Source of the DNA: Gryganskiella cystojenkinii
Lineage: Eukaryota > Mortierellomycota > Mortierellomycetes > Mortierellales > Mortierellaceae
Direction of reading: 5' to 3'
Length of the DNA stretch: 60,001 nucleotides
Assembly: GCA_015852425.1 (NCBI GenBank)
Contig: JAAAIG010000045.1
Location: 18,515 to 78,515, forward strand
Within the stretch, counting starts at the first letter, position 1, and each line of letters opens with the position of its first letter. Below are positions 8,031 through 17,934 of this stretch, piece by piece. The position numbers were made by a program, and so were the translations under genes. Below the pieces are notes generated by a model. That model searched no databases, was not told where the DNA came from, and worked only from the letters and a program-made list of their open reading frames with translations.

Positions 8031-10715
8031 ATGACTTCTATGTCCCAAGCTTCCTCGGCGTCGCTGTTGGCACCGTCTTCGCCCTCCTCGCAATCATACC
8101 CCTCTACTACTCTCTCGCCTTCCTCGCCTACTCCGCCCGGATCACCGGCCACAGCAGCAGAGGCACTTCTGGATCGTGCGCGGCGGCTATCCAGCAATGC
8201 CTATGAGCGAACTCGTCCCTTGGCCTTTGCCGAGGGAGAAGAGATCCATCATCATAATCCACACTCTCACTCTCACAGTCGCTCCTCGAGTAACCCTTCA
8301 CCAACACTTTCACCGACCTCGATTCCCTCCCGTCACACTTATCGCGGCTCCTTCCAAGACTATATCAAACGCTCGTCTTCATCACAACGTCCGGTTTCGT
8401 CATCGTCCACAAAATCGGCTTCTTCTTTCTCTTTGATTTCCGGAGTTCCTTCCGCAGAAACGGCGGATCCTTTGACAAACTCTACACAACAAACAACAAC
8501 AACAATAACAACAACAACACCAACAACAGAAACGGCGGAAGAATTCTTATCCCACGATACCAACAAAGCTAACTCGACCGACGAAGGCAAAGAAACGCAC
8601 GCTCCTCTGGTTTGTCCTACCTCTACTAGTCCGTCCATGACGCGCCATTCGCTCACGATCACCACGACTCGTCCAAGAGCCCTGACTTTGGAATCGATCC
8701 GAGAAACCAAAGAGAATACAAATACAACAATAACTGCGACAACATCAAAAGACGGCGAAAGTACAACAACAGCGGGCACATCAATGCTATCCTCGCCCAA
8801 GGACTCCCACAGGAAACATAAAAGTGAAAACGGTGTAGCAGGAAGTGGGCTTGTTCACGGAATCCTGGAAGCGCTCCGAGACGGCGAGCAACAACAGCCA
8901 CAGCTACAAAAACGTTTTTCTGACCTGAGACAACCATTAAACTCAAAAAACTCAATGGGCCTGGAAGAACAGGAACTTACCTCAGCCTCAGCCCCGCCAA
9001 CTACGCCTTCAAGTGTCGCAGCAACAAAAGCAACGGCGCAATCGTCCTTAGTAGCCAGTACCGCGGCCGAGGGAGCTCCAGCTCCAGCTACAGTTGCTGC
9101 TGCTGCTGCTGCTGCTGCCATGGTTACTGGTACCCCGACCATTTTCCGTGAAGATGCCAAGGTGGGTTTTGAAAGAAAAAAAAAATCTCCCCCCTTCAAC
9201 CCCCCTGTTTTTTTTGTCTCTGAAAGAGAGTTTAATGTCAAAATGTCTCTGATATTAAAAATGTTTCGTTGGTCCTTTTTGTTATCACTACAGGAAGATG
9301 CGCCAACAAATCAAAAGGCGTCATACTCACCATACTCTACGACTGACAAAGGCGCAGGAACCGCTCCATCTCCCCATAATCTCAATGCTGCCGTTGTTGC
9401 AGTATCGACAGATACCCTGGAGCAGCAGCAGAAGCTACAAGAACTGCCCTCACCTCCACCAAAACCATTGCAGGATCAACAATCTGAAAGGAGATCCTCT
9501 GTGGTCTCGACTGCGACTGCGTTCATGCGCCGAGGCACTCGCAGTGACAGCGTTTCCTCTGTCCCAGATAATACGGAACACAACCCAATCGTTTCAGGAA
9601 TGGTGACCTCTTCCTCCCCTCCTCTTATTCACGCGAACGTGGCTACTTTATCATCTTCGAACTCGACAAAGCCCTCGAAGAGAACATCAAAGTTGTTTGG
9701 GAAGCTTGTCCCAAAGTTCTTGCAAACCAACAACCTCAACACCACCCCGTCCTCTTCTGGTCCTCAGTCGGCCTACCCAGCGTCGCCCTCGCCTCTTTCG
9801 GCCATGACCCGGCCCACACGCTCGGCCAGTTTTGCCGCCGGGTCCTCAAGTCCCATGGCGACCAAAAGCACGACAGAGGATGTTGCGGCCGAGGCTGCTA
9901 GGAGAACACAACTGCCTGCTTTGCCGTCTTTATCAGAGTCTGTGGTCCGATCAAATGAGGACTGGCTTCGTCTGAGTGATGACCAACGGTCCCAACGGAG
10001 TGTCTCGACTTTGTCCTCAGTCGAGGAAAAGAGGCCCGAGCGCCCGGCCATGTCCTCTCGTGCCACGTCGCATCTTTCAAACAAGTCTACAAAATCAATG
10101 CGCTCGTCGGCTCAAGAAACGACAATGTCCTCTCCCACGCTCGCAACCAAGGAGACGACGATTTGCCTGAACAATAGCGGTATCAATGTCAAGGGCGACG
10201 AACAAAAAGATACCCAGACCACAGAGTCCAAGATGAACGATGGTCAGAACGAGACTCAAGAGCAGATCCGTAATGGCCAGGGAACCCGGTCACCGTATAT
10301 CATTGACGATGAGGACTGTGACGACGACTTTTTCTTAAAATCGGTTTTACGCAAGAACAACTCGACAACGAGACCTCAAGCGCCGCCCATGTTGGAGACT
10401 GGATGGAGATCCAACGGTTCATATTCGAATGAAAGGACACCGTCACTCTCTACGTCCGCAAATTCGTCCTCCCAGACTTCGTCCGTTTCCGGTTCCCCGA
10501 CGTCTCCGATGCCACCCATGTTCACGCCGAGCTCGACTCCGGTTGCGACGAGTGCACCTCAACATCAGTTTTCGTCGCTCCAGTTTGACAGACAGGCGGC
10601 GGTCAGACAGCAAGTCGTGGATGAGAAGCGATCGAGGCTGCATGATGCTGTTGGAGAGTGGCGTCGATCATCGAATAGGTCCAGTGGCTCGATGAGCGGC
10701 GGCTCGTCTGGTTGA
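8031..10715 (+). CDS. Large Ser/Thr-rich, mostly disordered protein, function unknown
   Basis: The ATG at 8031 has a good context (CAACCATGA). Exons 8031-9161 and 9294-10715 give 850 residues when the 132-nt intron (GTGGGT...CACTACAG) is removed. The intron is a multiple of three with no in-frame stop, so an unspliced mRNA would encode 894 residues. The protein is dominated by Ser, Thr, Pro and Gln, with a poly-Thr/Asn patch, an eight-alanine run just before the intron, and His-Ser repeats near residue 70. One ordered-looking basic motif, KLFGKLVPKFLQ, lies in the second exon. An acidic patch (DDEDCDDDFFLKSVL) and a C-terminal RLHDAVGEWRR segment look like short binding motifs. I do not recognise a domain. 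A cytoskeletal or signalling adaptor is possible but unsupported. Confidence 0.8.
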   Translation: MTSMSQASSASLLAPSSPSSQSYPSTTLSPSSPTPPGSPATAAEALLDRARRLSSNAYERTRPLAFAEGEEIHHHNPHSHSHSRSSSNPSPTLSPTSIPSRHTYRGSFQDYIKRSSSSQRPVSSSSTKSASSFSLISGVPSAETADPLTNSTQQTTTTITTTTPTTETAEEFLSHDTNKANSTDEGKETHAPLVCPTSTSPSMTRHSLTITTTRPRALTLESIRETKENTNTTITATTSKDGESTTTAGTSMLSSPKDSHRKHKSENGVAGSGLVHGILEALRDGEQQQPQLQKRFSDLRQPLNSKNSMGLEEQELTSASAPPTTPSSVAATKATAQSSLVASTAAEGAPAPATVAAAAAAAAMVTGTPTIFREDAKVGFERKKKSPPFNPPVFFVSEREFNVKMSLILKMFRWSFLLSLQEDAPTNQKASYSPYSTTDKGAGTAPSPHNLNAAVVAVSTDTLEQQQKLQELPSPPPKPLQDQQSERRSSVVSTATAFMRRGTRSDSVSSVPDNTEHNPIVSGMVTSSSPPLIHANVATLSSSNSTKPSKRTSKLFGKLVPKFLQTNNLNTTPSSSGPQSAYPASPSPLSAMTRPTRSASFAAGSSSPMATKSTTEDVAAEAARRTQLPALPSLSESVVRSNEDWLRLSDDQRSQRSVSTLSSVEEKRPERPAMSSRATSHLSNKSTKSMRSSAQETTMSSPTLATKETTICLNNSGINVKGDEQKDTQTTESKMNDGQNETQEQIRNGQGTRSPYIIDDEDCDDDFFLKSVLRKNNSTTRPQAPPMLETGWRSNGSYSNERTPSLSTSANSSSQTSSVSGSPTSPMPPMFTPSSTPVATSAPQHQFSSLQFDRQAAVRQQVVDEKRSRLHDAVGEWRRSSNRSSGSMSGGSSG

Positions 10716-10931
10716 TACAGTTACACCTATGGTGTCGGCTTCTTCCATAGTGAGATAAATAAAAAGTCAACCAAAAACAATGACAGTCACGCCACGTGCC
10801 TCTTTGTTTGCCTCTTTTTTTCTTTTTTTCGAATGCATTCAAACCAACATATTCTTTTCTTTCTGGACAAAAAGACCTGTACATGCAGTGGCATTTCGAC
10901 TGATCCCCCCTCGTAACTCGATCTGCGCACG

Positions 10932-13900
10932 ATGTCCAAAAGGAAAATGTCCGCTTACGGGGTTACTCCCGAGGTCCTGTCACAACCAACCCAGAACGCT
11001 CAAAATCTCGAGAACCTGATCGCCCATGACCTTCGCCATCTCGCCTCTGTCGTACCGAGTCATGGTCCCGAACTCAAACAACCAAGGCCTCGTCGATACC
11101 ATATAAACGACAAGGGCTTTACAGTCGAGCCAACACGACGTACAAAAATAGATGCTATCCCGGTCCCCATAAATACTACCTCGACCACAGCGATACCCGT
11201 TGTTCGGTACTCGAAATCATGTACTGCTTGTCTGACTCAGGGATTCCAGTGCTCAGGACATAAACCCATTTGCTCGCAGTGTTACAACTCTTCGTCACGG
11301 TATGCAGGATCTCTTCGACAAAAACAACATCAACTCCAGCATCAACAACAACTGAACCTCGTCGGTGGCAAGAACAGTAAACACAATGGCAAAGGCACCC
11401 ACAGTAACGCTATCGGGTTTTCCAGACTTGATGGACAAGATACACTACTGAGCGACCAGAGTGGTAGTATCGGTACCACAGCCATCCTGACGTGTTCCTA
11501 CCCTGTTGAGGGAACACCTCTCTTGCCGAGTTATCTGTTCAAGAACCTGACTATGAAGGACAATACCAAGCCCCGGCTCAATCCACTCGATCACTTTGGC
11601 AGGAACTTTGATCAGAAACGACTGGCTAAGGCGGTTCAGGAATTGACCATGGTCCCGATCAAGGACAAGCCAGAGGCAAAGAGTCATCATCGTCAACGTG
11701 CTTCGGCGGACAAGGATCAAGATTTTGAAAACGAGGACGGGCATGACCATGACAGCGACGTCAAGCAGGAAGAAAAGAACGAGGACGATTTGACACGTTG
11801 GGAGTTTCATTATGACGCCGTGCCAACGATCGATCGAAACCCAGCCTCGGCTGTGGATTATCTCCTTCAGGGTCAAATGCGTCTCGACAAGCTGCATTCC
11901 AAAAGTGATCGCTGGACCTACAAGCGATTTCTAAAGTCCTACAGGAACAACAAGCAAGTCGAGACAGAGGAGGACAATTTGGATCCAATACTCGCGTCCG
12001 ATCAAGAATCTGAATCAGAAAATGGCGAGGAAAGAGACAGAGAAAGCGAAGAGGAACGGGGGAAAAAGAGCAAGGCGTCCCGAGCCCGTGTTGGAAACTG
12101 GATATATGATCGAATCTTGGCAAACGAGGAGGATGACGACAGCAGCAGCAACACCGCTCTCACCTCAACCGCCGCCAAGGAAAAAACGAATCAACCACCT
12201 CAAGTAACTCTCATGACGAAATGGATGCCGACGACTGGAGAAGATTCCGCGATCAGTTTCTCTGACAAGAACCCGACACGGGGTAGACTGCCCTACAAGC
12301 AGAGACTTGTCCGGGATCGACTCGTCGTAGGACTCTCTCGTGAGAACCAAGAGACTTTACTGGAAGAATCCACGAGTGCGGCGTTTCGGGACGAAACCAG
12401 TTTACGAAAATCAACAGCGACCGGCGTCCGAAACAATGAAGTCTGGAGTGGGATTGAGTCCAAAACAAGAGTCGAGATTGATCAAGAGATGATCAAATCT
12501 GCGCCTGAACTCTTCCCGACGCGAGCCTCGAAAGAAAGGAATCGTTGGAAGAGAGATTTCAAGGTCAGGAAAAAAGCCGGTCTTGCTTCGGACAAGGTGC
12601 CCAAGTATAGGAAACGAATGTTCAAGACGTTTCGACCTTGGGTCGCGGACAAGGACGATTGGGTGATTCCCAGTGCCTGTGGTAAGTTTTTGTTATATAG
12701 ACTTACATGGAGCAAGCAAAGCCTTAAATGATCGTAGGCACTAATGATTCGTCGTTTTTTAATTTTTATTTTGTATGCAAATAGATATCCCAGAGACTTC
12801 GTTCCTTCAGGCTCTTCACTATTATGCGTCTTACTATTATACCCATACACACCCGTGTCCGGACGTGTTTGAGGCCATGGATCTTACCTCACATATTGCG
12901 CTTGGTATGATTATTCAGGAGACCATCTCGGATTTCGCGTTCAAGCTCGGTAAAGAAGGTCAAATGGAAGATCTCGAGGTTCATCAAGCCAAGGAAGCAT
13001 TTGAGTCAGAGGAACGAAAACGACGACGTCAACCCGAGTCTGAAAACGAAACGGATTCGCACATGATCTTGGATCATGACGGCACTGGTGGAGCGGATTC
13101 TGAGCAGGACGAGGAAGACGAATCCGCTGCCGAGTCCACTCCAACAGCCATGCCCCAAGTTCGAACCCGTTTCGGTCAGAATCGATCAGATGATGATGAC
13201 ATGGATGGAGACGACGAAGCGGACGAGGAGGAAGAGTTTGCTCGAATCAACAGACGAACACACGCTGTTGACGAGGATTTCTGGCCACCTCAGTCGTTGC
13301 AAGAGGTCAGGTCGTGGTCTGAAGAGGTTGAGAAACAGATTCCGCCCACCGCTCCTGGCGCTGCCAACACCGCCACCGATAAGAAACAACGCAAGGCTGT
13401 TAAAAAGAACAAAGAAGTCAGTAAGGCGGCCGAGTTGTTGGCGAAACTTCGGAAGAATCATGCCGCCTGGGTCAAGAAGAAGGTTGCAGAGGAAAGGAAG
13501 AAGGCTCGACAGGCTCGAGAGGCCCAAAAAGCTCAAGAGATGAAGAATATGCCACAGAAGCAGCAGCACTCACAGCTGACGCCGTCACCGCTTCCATCAT
13601 GGGCCAACGAACCCATCCTGATTGAGGAAGACGAGGACGAGGAAGAACAAGAAGAAGAAAGACTGGTTCGTAAGAGACCTCGGCCAGAGCAACAAAATGC
13701 CAGAGAAACCGAGGAGGAAGAAGATGAAGAGGAAGAGGAAGAGGAAGAAAAGTTGACCCGCAAGAGACACCGACGGGAAAGGGAAGATGAAAATGTTGAC
13801 TCAGAAGAGGATGACGCGGACATGTCTGCTCTGAGCACATATGATCGTTCACCAACGCCCGCAGTCAAGAGGCAGAGAGTTACAAACAAGCGTCAAGACG

Positions 13901-14280
13901 AGGGTGGTCTGATCTTGGGCTCAGTTGACAGCGACGTCTATTCCGATCTCGACGATGACGCCGTAGCAAGTGAACAACGTGACGCCCCCCACGAATCCAC
14001 AACCGTTCCAAACTCAGACCATGACGAAGAAGAAGAGGACGACCAAGCTCAAGAAACCGAGGACGACGGGCGACCTGCCTGGACGCCGGTCACTTCGACC
14101 CGTTTCGGATCCCTCTTTGATCGCTCTCGAGGTCATGATGATGACGATGACGACGAAGATGAGGAGGAAGGTGGAGGGTCATCTTCAAAGGCTCTTTCTC
14201 AGGTTGTTGTGGATGATACCACGACGGACGAGGACGAAGTCGTCGGTCCATCTGAGGCAGAAGAGTCGGACGAGTACTGA
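10932..14280 (+). CDS. Acidic, probably nuclear protein with a Cys-rich motif; weak resemblance to Pol I factor Rrn9
   Basis: Exons 10932-12681 and 12785-14280 (phase-1 join, 103-nt intron with GTAAGT donor and ATAG acceptor) give 1081 residues. Near residue 97 lies a Cys cluster, C-x2-C-x6-C-x6-C-x2-C, resembling a Zn2Cys6 finger but lacking the sixth Cys. Long acidic/basic stretches follow. The best-ordered part spans the splice junction: RPWVADKDDWVIPSAC joined to DIPETSFLQALHYYASYYY, then MDLTSHIALGMIIQET. That last part recalls the conserved C-terminal segment of fungal Rrn9-type RNA polymerase I upstream activation factors. I could not see the N-terminal Rrn9 box, so the assignment is a guess. 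The C-terminal third is almost all Asp/Glu with basic KR patches, typical of nuclear or nucleolar proteins. Confidence 0.8.
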
Positions 14281-14552
14281 GGAGCTTCCTCGAGTCGAGG
14301 ATACGAAGATAATTTTGTACTATATACCATCGATCCCCACCTGTATAACATATCATAACATTAAAGCATTTAGCATAAGATAGACATTGCTCTACCAAAA
14401 AAAAAAAAAATCTCAAAATCGAACCCACAACCAAAGAGTGTCATCCACATTCCTCGCAAAAGTAAGAATTTTTTTTGGTTTTTTTGTTGTTACTTTTTTT
14501 TACTCTCTCCCTTGGCAAAATCGAATCTCCTTCATACTTATATTCATCGATC

Positions 14553-15205
14553 ATGCTACAACCGCACCCATTCTCCGTCTTGGCGTTTCTCATACTCTCG
14601 ACCCTATTAATTAGTCTTGTCTCCGCTGATAATTGCCCGCGAGGAGGGTTTAAGCGATGTAAATGAGAAAGGGCACTATGATATCCTTTTACTCTTCCAG
14701 CGGATTGAAAATGCCTTTTTTTTCTTTCAACACAGACTTAATCCTCTCCTCTTTCCCTCTTTCTTCTATCTACCTGTACACCAGGCGTCGATGATCGTTC
14801 TTATCTAGTTTGCGGGCAATCCCGCAGCGGTATGGCTATTTCACGGGGGGGATTAATGAACAACTTTCAAAAAAAAGTCCAAAGCCTCTCATCTAACAGA
14901 CTTGCTTCCTCCTTTCCTCCTTCACGTTCTCGTATGATTTCTTTTCTAGTGCGCTGCAATGGACAAATGGTTCGGAATTAAACCAAACGAGAGCCAAAAA
15001 AAAAAAAAAAAAAAAAAAAAAGACTTAAAGGAATGATAATCCTCTCTCTTTCTCGAAAAATGGTCAGGGGCTGTCAGCTTACTCTTTTTTAAAAAACGAC
15101 TTTCTTTTGTGATTTTGTTAGGTCTGCGATCCTAACACGCCATATGGAGCGACTTATTCACCTTGTCAGTACTTTGGATCCATATGCAGAGGAGCGATAT
15201 GCTAG
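14553..15205 (+). CDS. Small secreted 8-cysteine protein (four exons)
   Basis: Reconstructed by eye from exons 14553-14658, 14785-14829, 14950-14969 and 15122-15205, giving 84 residues. The first 25 residues are a clear signal peptide (hydrophobic FSVLAFLILSTLLISLVSA, cleavage before DNC). The mature ~59 residues hold eight Cys (28, 36, 45, 53, 59, 72, 79, 84), an even number suited to four disulfides, and the last residue is Cys. Exon 1 ends T|GTAAAT, exon 2 ends G|GTATGG, and exon 3 is a 20-nt micro-exon ending at a non-consensus GTTCGG donor. A similar GTTCGT donor is used in the ATR gene in this window. The pattern C...CVDD.SYLVC.....C...VC faintly recalls small chitin-binding (CBM19-like) modules. 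The function is unknown; an effector, antimicrobial or wall-binding role is possible. Confidence 0.6.
14998..15021. repeat. Poly-A tract inside intron 3 of the secreted Cys-rich gene
   Basis: About 24 consecutive A lie in the 152-nt third intron of the small secreted protein gene. Length polymorphism or assembly slippage would be expected here. Confidence 0.8.
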
Positions 15206-15578
15206 CGGACCTCAAGTGTAAAGTCTCCAAAGTTCATAAAAAGAATAGCTTGAAGAGTGTTTTTATCCTTGTTTTTTTTTCTTTCTTACTTTCTAGGATT
15301 CTAGGATTGACATTTTATTTTAGAAGAGAGAGAGGGGTATTACATGATTCCTAAGAAGAAAAAAAAAAGACGCAAAAAAAAAAAAGTGGTGGCAGAAGAA
15401 TGACGGGCAAGGAGAGGAAGAAGCTAAACTATTGTTCGTGACACGAAAAAAAAGGAACAAAGAGAGGAGGATGCTCTCCCCTGAACTTCATTTCCCGCAG
15501 TTTTTTTTTTGTTTTGTTTTGTCGCTGATAGTCAGGCGCGTGTTTCCACATTCCTTGTCCTTATCGGGACTTTTTTTT
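15206..15578. other. Convergent 3' flanks, no gene seen
   Basis: The interval lies between the stop of the secreted 8-Cys gene (+) and the stop of the 198-aa gene (-). It is A/T-rich with several homopolymer runs and holds no ORF of recognisable composition. Confidence 0.5.
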
Positions 15579-16175
15579 TTAGCAGCTCTTCAAGGGAGCG
15601 CCGGTCGGTCCAGTAGCGGCCGTGGCACTTGCGGAACGTTGTTGACCCTTCATCGAGTTGGCTCCACCGGTGGTTGAGCTCAGGATCCTGCCTGTACGCA
15701 AGCCCATCTTGTTGAGTTTCCGCATCTTGAATGCATCATCTCGCAACTTGGCCATCATTGGATCGTATCGGGGTCGGTGTTCGAGTTCATCGAGTTCTTG
15801 TTGGCGTCTTTGCTCTTGCTTGAGTTGACGACGACTCTTGTGGTTCAAGAGTTGCAACGCGGGCTCGTTCCCTGAACCAGAGGTAGAATTGGTCGTGGTA
15901 TTCCTTGACCGACCTGCGGCAGGGTGCGTGTGGCGTGATGATGAGGACGAAGAAGGATGGTAGAGTGTCATGGAAGAAGAGAGGAGGTCGAGATTCGAGA
16001 CCGAGGCCGACATCAAGTCGTTATGGTCTGAGGGCAAGAAGACCCAGTCGTCCCGTTGCTCCTCTTGCTGCTGTTGGTCGACGCTGTCAATGTTGTTGTT
16101 TTGAGGAGTTTCGGCAGCGTTGCCGCTAACGTTGGCGGAGGCATCCGAAGCACGAATCCAGGAGAGCATGAACAT
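15579..16175 (-). CDS. Hypothetical 198-aa protein with LIR-like motif
   Basis: Single exon starting at the ATG at 16175-16173; an alternative Met two codons later would change little. Residues 42-48 read DDWVFLP: acidic residues followed by W-x-x-L, the form of an Atg8-interacting (LIR/AIM) motif. Ser-rich and Asn/Thr-rich disordered stretches follow. Residues ~110-165 form a basic, probably helical region with KSRRQLKQEQRRQQELDELE and a RYDPMMAKLRDDAFKMRKLNK segment. An acidic-LIR N terminus plus basic C terminus is reminiscent of the TP53INP autophagy/transcription regulators, but I see no clear sequence match beyond that layout. Function not established. Confidence 0.75.
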   Translation of the reverse strand: MFMLSWIRASDASANVSGNAAETPQNNNIDSVDQQQQEEQRDDWVFLPSDHNDLMSASVSNLDLLSSSMTLYHPSSSSSSRHTHPAAGRSRNTTTNSTSGSGNEPALQLLNHKSRRQLKQEQRRQQELDELEHRPRYDPMMAKLRDDAFKMRKLNKMGLRTGRILSSTTGGANSMKGQQRSASATAATGPTGAPLKSC

Positions 16176-16361
16176 TTTCGTGGGTTGTGTGCTTGAAGAG
16201 AGAGAGGGAGAGAGAGAGAGAGAGAAAGACGGGGTCTGAAGAGATGGACTTTTTGAGAAAATGTGAAGATTTGTCGAAAGAACGGAACTTTGATGAAAAA
16301 AATAATAGGTGGAAATGCGCGTGAAGAGAGTGAAGATAGTGGAAGGTCGAAGGGCTAGTTA

Positions 16362-16369
16362 TTTATAAA
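16362..16369 (-). promoter_or_regulatory. TATA-like element upstream of the 198-aa gene
   Basis: The self-complementary TTTATAAA lies about 190 bp upstream of the ATG on the minus strand. An AG/CT repeat leader occupies the stretch between them (around 16196-16226). It fits a core promoter, but no transcript data are available. Confidence 0.4.
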
Positions 16370-16375
16370 GAGAAA

Positions 16376-17934
16376 GGTCAAATTGCGGATTGCTGCGGGG
16401 ATATTTGTTTTTTTTTGTGTGTTTGTGTGTCCGTAGTTTTTTTTTTTTTTTTTTTGCTGTTTTGAGGTATGCGTGTTGTATTGTTGAGCGAGATTAGCTG
16501 TTACTTTGTGTAAAGAGGTTGTAGAATGTCAGTGGATGAGAGGGTTGCTTGTTGAGGGTGTTAGGTGTTTGCGAAGGTTGGTCGTAGTGAGTGTTAATAT
16601 CGAAGTTTTGGAAAAAGAAAAGAAAAAAGTACAAAGAAAGAAAAATGCGCGACTGTCGGAACCGACGGGATGTTAAATATCACAAGGGGGTGCATACTGG
16701 ACCCAGCGCAGTCTTAGTCACAAAAAAACCTGGCCAATTCCTTGACTCTCCCACAAAAAAGAGCGAGTAAAGGGCTCGTTTCGCTATTCAGTAGGGTTTT
16801 CTACAGCACGAACATGGGGAGATCACATTGCTCGTTCGTTCGGAACCTTGCTTTGCTCACTTTTTTGATTATTGATGTCACAAGGTCATGAGACGCACAG
16901 CATAATATTTGGCTGGAGAAAAAGGCCCAAAATAGGAACCGGAATGAAAGAAAAATCGACCCTGTCCTATCATTGAACAAGGTGATCGACAAGTAGAAAC
17001 GTCTCCCCACCTATTGGATAATGAAACATCTTCAATTTTGAGATGACCTTTAATTGCTAGATCTAGCCCTGGTATCTGAAGGTACCAGTCAGCGACTTGT
17101 CACTTTCACTCCAGGGGCATTACGAACGAGGTAATTGAAGCTATATTAACTCACTGTTCCTTCTCTCAATAGTATTTTTTTCACCTGTCAAAACTCACCT
17201 TTCCTCGGAGGATTCGGTCGTTTTGCACCAGAGAAGACAAAAACGAGCTATTTGAGTCATTGGAGGCGCATGTGAGTGGAGTAGTGAAAAAAAAATGCAC
17301 GAACGAGCAAATGCCTTTGTTGTTCACGTCCTCCTCTCCAAAAAAAATGTAGTCGGGTCGATATCTTACTGTCGTTGTTCACATTCGGACAATTTTCAGC
17401 CTGTTAACAGGAACACGAGCGCGCCTTTTTTTCTCCTTTAGAACGAAACCCCAACCCGAATCATTCCATGATTTTACTGCCATCTTCAGCCTGGTCCCCA
17501 ATCGCAAGCAGGAACACCGAACACGCACCCTTTAATCTTTTGTTGAGCTCGTCTTAAGTCGCTTTCCAAATTTTAAATCGTAGTAAAGAACATGCCGAGA
17601 TAAAAAAAACCAGATGCAGCAACTCTGGTGTCCTTAGATTGGAACGGCGTTCCCCCTCCTTTTTTTTTATCTTTCCACTCCTGCGGTAACCACACACCCT
17701 TACCCCTCCCCCTTCGTGTTCTTGAATCAGATTCCGCAGTACGATCGAGGCCGAGGTCTAGGCCAAGATCAAGGATCAACCTATGCACCGCACACTCCAA
17801 CATGGACTAAAAAAAAATCCTAACGCATCAAAGCACAAAACTTGCGTGTGTCTAGGTCTCTTCTATTGAACTTGGGACACGTCTATGATACATAACAAAA
17901 TGCGAAAAAACTCAACAATCATAGTCCAGATCTT
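16376..17934. other. Gene-free interval of ~1.5 kb
   Basis: This stretch has poly-T runs (16437-16455), GT-rich DNA and scattered short frames. No frame has coding composition or pairs of splice signals, and I could fold no tRNA or other RNA. The left part should contain the promoter of the 198-aa gene and the right end the 3' flank of the lipoate ligase gene. Confidence 0.45.
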
